A DNA stretch of 64,000 bases, from the NCBI GenBank assembly GCA_013396635.1, contig WBMW01002327.1, positions 1,112,369 to 1,176,368 on the forward strand, in the 5' to 3' direction. Shown piece by piece: positions 56,254 to 64,000 of the stretch (position 1 is the stretch's first letter; every line of letters starts with the position of its first letter). A program made the position numbers and the translations under genes. The DNA is from Penelope pileata. Taxonomy: Eukaryota; Chordata; Aves; Galliformes; Cracidae. The notes under the pieces were generated by a model that saw only the letters and a list, made by a program, of their open reading frames with translations, had not been told where the DNA came from and ran no database searches.

Positions 56254-56976
56254 TGAAAGCCACCATCTACTCCATCATTGAAGTGCAGAATGGTTTAGAG
56301 ACCCACTTCCCAAAGTATCTATTTTCCAGACTTCTTAGTACTCCAGAATCATAAAAGGTCTCTTTTTTTTTTCCCCTTCCTCTGAGGGGAAGCTCCTCTT
56401 CCCCTCTACTAAATAAATTTTTTTCCAGAGCTCAGGAGAGGCAAGCTCTGCTGAATCCCAAAAGCCATGACAAAAATAACAGTTACCCAGTTACCCCTCT
56501 TTGCAGGTAAAAGGAATTGTTTCCTTCACTCTATTTACAGAGGAGAGATATATCCTAAACTGCATCATTCAACAAACAGCATATATGTTTAACACCCTCC
56601 ATACACCTTGTACCCCAGGGGAAATCATGGGTAGGCATTTTAAACTCTGTCCTTTGGCTTTTGCACTCCTCATCTCTATCAAACTGAAGTCACAAAAACA
56701 AAATAACTTTTTTTCTCACCTTCTCAAACATCATCTCTTCAGATTGCTTGCTAAGGAAAGTATTTTCTGTGGCTCTTTATGAGACAAAAAGGGATCCATT
56801 TTTTACTTCATGCTGCATCAAACACTACAATTTCTCAAGCTGATCTCCTTCACATAAGTGGCAGTGCTTATTAACTGCCTCATTAGTTTAAGAAGTGTTT
56901 TCAGTTCAAAGTTTATTATCTATAATGCTTATACGTATCTGAAAAAGCTAAGCTTACTTTTAAACAACAACAAATA

Positions 56977-57080
56977 GAATCAGAGAATCTGAGTTGGAAT
57001 GGACCTCTAAAGGTCATCTAGTCCAACTCCCCTGCCATGACCATCTACAGCCAGATCAGGTCAACAAAGCCTATTGCTCT
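56977..57080 (-). repeat. CR1 LINE 3' fragment, antisense
   Basis: ATAGAATCAGAGAATCTGAG, then GACCTCTAAAGGTCATCTAG, then TCCAACTCCCCTGCCATGA and CTACAGCCAGATCAGGT, the reverse complement of a CR1 3' region. Confidence 0.85.
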
Positions 57081-60000
57081 ATTTAACTTAGCTTTCCTCA
57101 GGTCTATTCCTTCATCATTCAGTAACATCACTGATCTTCTGAATGAGGACTAGTACCATTACTGCACCTCCTGCATACCTCTGGTGGAGTAAAAACCAGC
57201 AACCAGTTGCCATATAGTCTACATCACACATAACAAGAATATAGTTACATAAAAGCAGAATTTATCTACTTTTTTTTTCCCCCTGCAAGTTCACTAAGGT
57301 TTTGTTACAAGCCAAACAAACAACGGAGACCAGTACCTTCATGAGCTCAGGCTGCAGCCCTATAATCACAAGACAACCCTACCAGCTAGGGTGATAATGC
57401 AAACATCCCAATATACCTTTCTACAACCTCTAAACAAAACACCTGCACCTGTGGGAGAGTGGTGCTCAGCTGATTCAGGTTATTGAAAGTTATGAAGCAC
57501 TACTTAAGAAATCTTTTGTTCCCCAGTGCGTGCTATACCCATTCCATTAATTTGCTCAGGTCCACAGGAGCTTGCATCACCCTGCTTCTGCGCTATCCCA
57601 TTACATAAGGACCAGCTCTCTCCTAGCCCTTTGCTGCACTGGGTATAAGAGTTTATTTTTCTGTTTGCCTTGTCCAGGCACAGCCGTACCTGATCAATAG
57701 CTCCTGGCCTTTGTGTCACAGCACAAATAAACACAAATTAGCACAAATAAACTCAAGCTCATCTCACACCACTAATGCTGAACTGGTGGGAATGTGACCG
57801 AGTTAGGCTGGATTTCAGCTGAAGACTGTGGAGGAAATGCTGAGTACATCAGCATGACAGCTATCCAGCTAATAGAAGACAACATGCTGGCACATGCATG
57901 CATAGGAAGACTTCAGAGACTACAGAGCAGCATTCTAGATTGGCAGCATCTTTTTAAACATGACAGTTTGAAGTTTCAGATGAGAAGACCTGCACAAAAA
58001 AATTCTTTTCCCTGGTGAACCACCATCTCCATCACCTTCAGGCTGTCATGTTCTCTGCTCATGAGACTCACACACTTGGCTCCCACATCCCTCTCCCTGC
58101 TGACACCCAGCTACCACCAGCCTTCACATAAAGGTCGTGGAGGAGTGTGGTGTCTCTCTGGTGCTCCAGGACACACACTGAAGGAGCTGGATCTCCTGCT
58201 TTCCACTGGATACTCATCAGCCACAGCCTGTCTCTCTCTGTCACATCGTCTTGCATACACGTGACTAACACTGTGTGACCCCAAGCAAAAGCACGCTAAG
58301 GACAGTCACGTATCAGAGAAGAAGTAAGCTGAGAGCTCTGCATCTTATTCAAGCTTGCCCTGCACTATAATGCCAACATAAAAAAGTTGGATGAAGACTG
58401 TGGAGGTCCCCGATGGCCAGACGTGCTAAACTGGCACCTGGGCTCTTCTTGAAAGAAGACAGCACACGAGCTTTAAATAACCCACTCAGAAAACAAACCT
58501 CTAGGATATTCATATCAGTTATGAATAGTTGGACGCTCTCTTTGCAAGACTCTGAAGTCTAAAAAGGGAATAAAGAGCTTTGTGAGAGGGATCAATGACA
58601 TCCCTTGCCACGTGTTCAAAGCTTCTGGTCACATCCTGCAGCTTGGTTTTTACAGACAATAGCACCATCACGCAAGACAGAAGAATACACAGAACCACAG
58701 CTCTTTTAAAAGGAGTATCTGTTATCCAAATATGCAGGCAGCCATGGCTGCCAGGCAGAAGTCACCTTCAGGGCTTGTGTCCAGTGTTTACCTGCTGTCT
58801 GAGTACTTCTTTTGAATGACTGATCAGCTGTGAAGAATGTGCTTGCAAGCAGTTCTACTTCAAACTGGATATCAAAAATGGCTGAAAGGCCACGCACATG
58901 CCAGTGGCACAGGAAAAGCTCTAAGAAAAGCTAGGACATTTGCATTCAAAGGCTGCAGTAACTTGTAGTTGCTCACATAAAGACATCTGTTATTGAAACC
59001 AAACTGAACACACCTAGTCATGGAGGAGAACACCCTTGCACAGCAATAGCTGCTGCTGCAGGCATAACAGGACTAATGATGTCTTAGCCCAGGAACACAG
59101 TGGAAAGTTGTAAATTACTTATTTGACAGGAAAAAAAATATGCGTGTAATGGTATTTGTTTGCTTGATTCCTTTATAATTTTCTACTTGCAGAAAAAGGA
59201 CAGCCAAAAAAAATCTCTGAAAAAAAGAAGAGAATTCCTTTCACAGGGCTGTTCTGACCTGAATATACTTGTACAGTCTTTGCATCTGGAGAAGATACAC
59301 TCCTCCGATGAACAACAGGGACAACTTGACCAAAACCAGAACAAATTTCATTTCAACTCGTCTTACCCACAGAGCTTCACTTGAACACCTTTTCTCCAGG
59401 TAACCTACAACTTTCACACTTATTAACTTTGCATTTTGCAAGGCCACATGCATTTTTTCAGCAAGATAATTCTTCAAATTACATTCCCTGTAGTAAACAC
59501 ATTCAACACTGTTCCCAGCAAAGCAGGCACAGAAGAGAATACGGGCCCTTTCCAGCTGTAGCAATGACCTACGAACACTGGAAATCATAAAGGGGTGTTT
59601 AGCCAAACTGATTTGTAACAAAGCCCAAATGTCACACTGTCCTCAGGTCAGGGCAGGAATGCACTGTGTTAGACTCCACTGAATTGGTGCCTTTATGTCA
59701 CACTAGCAACAAGAAAGGTGGTAATATTAGTCCTGGGTATCACTGGGGGTTTTTGCTAGATTGCTGTAGTGGTTTGGAGTCTCAAAGGAAAACGTTTGCC
59801 ATTAACCACACAATATGAGAGCCAGGAGAGCAACTAGTTGAAGAGAATTTTTGACAATGAACATATGGCAACCTGTATCTCTCTGCTGAGCTCTCTGTAT
59901 CAGAGGTCAGGAAGGAGAGACGGGCCATTTACTGGTATGGCAGATGACCACAACAAAGAGAAAGCATCACCATGAAGAGGGGGAAAATCAAAATCAGAGA

Positions 60001-61959
60001 CTCACCCTGTGACCATGCCCACACGATGAATGGAGAGCAGGGATTAGACCGAGCTATGAAGGGATATGCCACTGTCACTTAACCCAGGGTTTGCTGTGTC
60101 TCTGCAAAATCCTGTTAGGCTGTGGTAATAAAAGCACCATCTCAAACTGGAACAGCATCTAGAAGGCCAGCAGTGTGTCTTCACTCTCTGCTCTGCTGTG
60201 GTATCTATTTCTGTCCTGTTTTCTGCAAGCACAACAACAACAAAGTCATTGTTAATGTCCAGGTTTTTACAACCACCCTTCTTCTCCAAAAACTTGCCAT
60301 AAAAAATGTCAATCTCCTTCCTGCTGTCTGAGGCCTCATTTCCTGACTCCAGGAACTGAAATGTGAAGCCTGAGCCAAGCTTGTTTTTGGGGGCTTAGGA
60401 CAGCATCTACCATCTCACAGCTCCCTTAACATTTTACCCTGTGAGCAGGCAATGGATCTGTCCTGCCAATGACATATTGAACATGAAAAAATGGTCAGGC
60501 TGAAGCTGGTTTTCTAGTAAGTGTGTTTGTGGCAGCAGGTACAGACAGACAGCTCTCTGCACTCATGCATGTCACACCAAAACCAGGTACTTCTGCCCCT
60601 AGAGAGGCAAGGCTCCTCAGGCAGGCCTATCCAGGGAACAGCTATCCTCTGGTGCCATCTCCTGGCCATCTCCTGAAGGACTGGCCAGGAATGAGGAATT
60701 TTTCTCTGTTAAAAAACATTACAACGGGTTTAGACTATAGCTGGGTACACAGAAACACCCAAATTAAGGCAATTCTCTCAGCAGATGATGTATGATTCAC
60801 CTTTCTATAAATTATTAGCTTTAAAATGACAAGACTTCAAAAAACGTCCTCAGAGTTGCTCTACTCTGAGTTTTGAGCCATTGCAATCTTGCTTTTCTTT
60901 TGTTTCTAAGCATATTTCGAGGGTTGAAACTTGCATTTGTTATAATTTTGTGCTACATCATAACTCCAGGGGATAATGCCTCAATTTTCCCCACAACCAG
61001 GTGAGGAAAGCATACAAAATCCCACTGTCCAGTGTTATATGTATATTAACCCAACCCTCATTACAATGACCATTCATTGGCAACGTTGATTTTTTAGGCA
61101 GTTTGTTTCTCCGGATTATCTCGGTAAAGGAAGCAGATAGGAGCTCTTTGAGTGAGTGATGCTCATTGATACAACCCAAAACCTTCCTGAATGGCTGACC
61201 CATGGAATATATCACCCCTCACAGTGAAGGGTGGCTGAAGAGAGCAATGTGGGGACAGCACCTGCTGTGAGGAACGTGCCTAGGGGAGGGAAGGGACACA
61301 CTCAGCAAACCCTGGGGGAAAGGGCACAACACTGACGTGGTTATGAAGCAAAAATGAGTGCCAACAGATTTTGGCATGCTGATTCTGTAAATTAAAAGCC
61401 ACCTGGGACCTGCAGAGTTGATGAAATGTGCCCCGAGGACTGCTGCCAGGCCTGGCTTCCCTCAGGCACAGCCCAGCGGGACCCAGAGGGGGGGAGCTCA
61501 CTCCCTCACAGGGGCTGTGGATGCTCCCCAAAATCCGTCCCAAGAGCCCAGATGAGGGGACAGCCTGTCCCTCTGGGGCAGGAGGGAGACACAGGAGGCT
61601 GGCAGGGATTAACGCTTGGAAAAATCACACGAATAACCCCAAAACTCCTTACATAAGCGGCCCCCTTCACCCCGGCGCCCGCCTCACCCTCCGTGAGGGG
61701 AGGGACTGCTGCTGCTTCCTCGCTTCCTTCCATGATGCAACTTCCAAACTACACTTAAAAAAAAAAAAAGTGCAAATGCTTCATCCCAATCGTGTTGTAA
61801 ACAGGATGGATTAGAAGGAATTTTTAATTCTAGCTATCTTAATCACACAGTTGCGTATTGCACGAGCGACTTCAGAGAGCAGAAATACTTCCCCTTACCA
61901 AACAGAGCGAGGAGGGAGCAACGCCTCCGTGTCTGAACGGCTGCCACTAAACAAACCGA

Positions 61960-62330
61960 GGAGCTCTAGGTGACGTGTATCTGCACACGTGTAAACCCAG
62001 CGACAAACCCCCAGCGGACACGGCAGAGCGGTGCCGTCAGCCGCTCCCGCCGGGTGGCCCCGCGCTGCCCCCCCGCCACGCCCGAGCACAAGATGGCGGC
62101 GCGGCTGCTCCGCCTGCGCGCGCTCCTGCGGGCCGCCGGCCCCCGGCCCTTCTCCGCCCAGGCCAGGTAGGGGGGCTTCGGGGCGTGGGGTGAGGAGAGG
62201 GCCGGCGTGGTGGGGCGTCGCTGAGGGGCATTGGGGGCGCGGGGGTGGTGGTGTGGGGCGTTTGGGGCTGAAGGGGGGAGCTCTTCGGGGATGCGAGGGG
62301 TGCGCGGCCGTGCGTTTGGCTGCGGGCTCG
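61960..62330 (+). promoter_or_regulatory. ACADL: ACADL promoter CpG island
   Basis: Base composition changes abruptly to GC- and CpG-rich sequence around the ACADL first exon. A GTGACGTG CRE-like site lies near 61970 and an E-box CACGTG near 61986. No TATA box is evident. The ATG is inside AAGATGGCGGC (62090-62100), a YY1-type motif common at starts of housekeeping genes. The start site is not determined. Confidence 0.7.
62093..62166 (+). CDS. ACADL: ACADL exon 1, mitochondrial transit peptide
   Basis: ATGGCGGCGCGG opens MAARLLRLRALLRAAGPRPF then SAQA, and the donor is GCCAG|gtaggg. The start is chosen because it is the first ATG in this frame, with a good context and the MAARLL start shared with mammalian ACADL. 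Ends in phase 2. Confidence 0.94.
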
Positions 62331-63304
62331 GCCAGGAGTGAGTGGGCTCGGCCAGGAGTGCGTTGTGTGCGGTTGCCTGTCTGCGTGGGTTGGGTGTGTG
62401 CGTGTTCATGGGGTTGGTTGCAGTGTAGGCAAACGTATAGTCCGGTGTATATTCTGTATATATGTGTATGGGGGTGTATGGGGGTGGGTACACGCACAGA
62501 AGCGCGTTTGGAGGGGTTTAGGTATGCGGTCTGTGCAAACGGTGGGAGGGCTGTAGGCCCAAGTACAAATATACCTTTATATTGGCACGCATGCATGTGG
62601 ATACACATCTGTGTGCATACAGCTGTGCCCCCACTTGCAGGGGGCAGCTGGGATCCGGGCGAGCCCCAGCATCCTGGGCCCAGCGCTGCTGGGAGCCCCA
62701 GTGGGGCAGCGCTGCCCTTTGCCCCACTTCCTGGCCCGCTCGGGGACACGGCGTCCCTTGGTGACAGCAGGTGACGTGTGACGTGCTGCAGGGCCCCAGC
62801 GCCCTCGTGCCACCCCTGAACTTGGAGCTGTGTGGCTGTGGGGCGGTGGGAGGTGTGGGGAGGGGACGTGTTAGTGTCTCTAATAGGAGAAACGTTATCC
62901 CCCTTGCCTCTGTGTGCATTGTTACTGTTCCTAATGTATTTGAAGTGTTCGGGGCAAAGTGCTCACGCTTTACCAAGCAAACAGTGTTTGCTAGGTCTTT
63001 GTAACGATTGCAGTTACGCTTCGTATCTAGGAGCGTGCTAGGCTTGTGAGCTGTGTTTAACAGGCAGGTGTTTCCTTCCTTTAAAAGTGCTATAAAACAG
63101 GGAGTGTCCCTGTCCAAACAGATGCTCACATCTCTTTTTCAGCCCTGCCCAAGCGGAGCAGCACGGCACAAAGCGCCAGGAGCCTTCCTCTGCTAAGTGT
63201 TTAACTGACATTGGAACTCGGCGGATCTTCTCGTCAGACCATGATATCTTCAGGGAGAGTGCCAGGAAGTTCTTCCAGGAGGAAGTGCTGCCTTTTCATG
63301 CGGA
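62093..63304 (+). CDS. ACADL: ACADL, long-chain acyl-CoA dehydrogenase, N-terminal part
   Basis: Two exons join in frame (74+162 nt) and encode the first 78 residues plus two bases of the next codon; the rest lies beyond the right edge. ACADL is a mitochondrial-matrix FAD flavoprotein that performs the first dehydrogenation of long-chain acyl-CoA in beta-oxidation and passes electrons to ETF. Exon 1 is an Arg/Leu/Ala-rich transit peptide without acidic residues. Exon 2 has SAKCLTDIGTRRIFSSDHDI followed by FRESARKFFQEEVLPFHAE, matching the conserved start of the mature enzyme. The catalytic and FAD regions are not in view. Confidence 0.95.
62167..63142 (+). other. ACADL intron 1
   Basis: Intron of 976 nt. 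Its first 350 nt are G-rich and contain a 20-bp-period tandem duplication and a repeated GTGTATGGGG unit (62464-62483). Long open frames on both strands here are by-products of GC richness. Confidence 0.85.
62324..62360 (+). repeat. Tandem duplication, 20 bp period
   Basis: GGGCTCGGCCAGGAGTG occurs at 62324-62340 and again at 62344-62360, separated by AGT. Confidence 0.9.
63143..63304 (+). CDS. ACADL: ACADL exon 2
   Basis: The acceptor tctctttttcag and donor GCGGA|gtaaga bound 162 nt. One base completes the split serine codon, then 53 codons run to FHAE (the last codon split in phase 2). The N-terminal third (SPAQAEQHGTKRQEP) is poorly conserved and may hold the processing site. Confidence 0.95.
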
Positions 63305-64000
63305 GTAAGATACCTTCTAAACATTCTGGTTTGCCAGATAATTTGCTTTATTTTTTTTTTCCCCCCTAAATAAACTTTTTGGGATATTACTCATTATGAT
63401 GAGATAAACAGGGTATTTGTTTTCATTAACCAGCCTGCTATTTGGACTTGATTAAAATAAACCTGCCTATAAAACTCGTCAAATTTCACTGAATGCTCTG
63501 AGCTGACATCTTTGCCTTACGCTTATGAGCAGGACAAATGCAGTTTGCAGAGTTACAGCCAAAGTGTCCCTGCTTGTACCAATTAACTCTGACACCAATG
63601 TCTTGATGGCAGAGATAAAGAGATGATCAGCATGTTGTCACCCTGCTGTCATCCAAAATGCATGAACGTCATGTCTAGGTCAGTGTAATAGATACTGCAG
63701 ATACCTTATTTTAGTTGTATTTAATCACATTATACTTGGCAGTGGGGTGGCAATGAACCTGAAAGATGTTTCTGAAGGGAAAGCATTAAGCTGCAGTACT
63801 GTCTTCAGCAATTTTCACTTTACTTGAAAAACGTGCCTGCAAAAACAACAGGGGCTTAGCAAAGGGTTTATTCATCAATCAGACCACAGGATGAATTTCC
63901 TGGTGCAGTTCAGAGTGTGTCCACAAACAACTGAGATGGCACAACTGAGTGGGTGAGGTGTTGTGGATCAAAGGCCGAAATTAACAGCAGGAGGCAAAGG
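63305..64000 (+). other. ACADL intron 2 (runs off the window)
   Basis: Intron sequence after donor gtaaga. No exon 3 was recognised before the window ends. Confidence 0.8.

Larger units (their letters stand above)
49393..61900. other. MYL1-ACADL intergenic region
   Basis: About 12.5 kb without a recognised gene. It contains CR1 tails at 49879-49974 and 56977-57080 and an AT microsatellite at 56224-56253. Open frames up to 174 codons (51567-52091) show no domain and no splice support. Muscle enhancers are known 3' of mammalian MYL1, but I cannot pinpoint one here. Confidence 0.65.

Noticed and set aside
61895..62774. Open frames of 284 and 247 codons on opposite strands over the ACADL first exon
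   Set aside because: They are by-products of stop-poor GC-rich sequence. They overlap the real ACADL exon 1 and its intron and show only low-complexity Pro/Arg/Gly stretches.
1..64000. tRNA, rRNA, CRISPR array, intact LTR retrovirus
   Set aside because: No tRNA B-box-like context, no array of spaced repeats, and no paired LTRs or retroviral reading frames were seen in either strand.

Overview
The window is vertebrate nuclear DNA, almost certainly from a bird and probably a galliform. The evidence is compact spliced genes, many short CR1 LINE fragments and no mammalian SINEs. The fast-muscle light-chain protein resembles the chicken protein as I remember it but has a few differences, so a relative of chicken is plausible; this is not proven. 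One ambiguous base (n) lies at 15935.

Three protein-coding genes lie head to tail on the + strand: LANCL1 (its 3' part, 4507-13311), MYL1 (complete, about 32.37-49.39 kb) and ACADL (first two coding exons, 62093-63304, running off the right edge). This is the conserved vertebrate order LANCL1-MYL1-ACADL. All coding exons were placed by reading frame, GT/AG borders and intron phase. LANCL1 reconstructs to residues 67-399 of a 399-residue protein with both zinc-ligand motifs.

MYL1 is the classic two-promoter gene. Promoter 1 and exon 1 (32494-32613) give the long fast-muscle essential light chain MLC1f (190 residues). An internal promoter about 10 kb downstream and exon 2 (ending at the ATG, 42385-42387) give the short form MLC3f (150 residues). 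Exons 3 (43181-43205) and 4 (43456-43483) are mutually exclusive, and exons 5-9 are shared.

The gaps are a LANCL1 intron (1-4506), an 18 kb LANCL1-MYL1 intergenic region, the 10.8 kb MYL1 first intron and a 12.5 kb MYL1-ACADL intergenic region. They hold CR1 fragments on both strands, including one about 0.93 kb CR1 piece with reverse-transcriptase coding remnants. They also hold simple repeats and a 140 bp direct repeat of unknown family (15.6 kb and 26.4 kb copies).

The most interesting signals are four. (1) A 19-nt element occurs twice, 18/19 identical, just downstream of the MYL1 exon 2 and exon 4 splice donors. (2) Four myogenic-type E-boxes cluster about 1.75-1.95 kb upstream of the MLC1f promoter. 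(3) Several exon-like segments on the minus strand, between 26 and 38 kb, may belong to an undescribed antisense transcript. (4) The 140 bp direct repeat is unclassified. No tRNA, rRNA, CRISPR, intact transposon or viral gene was recognised.
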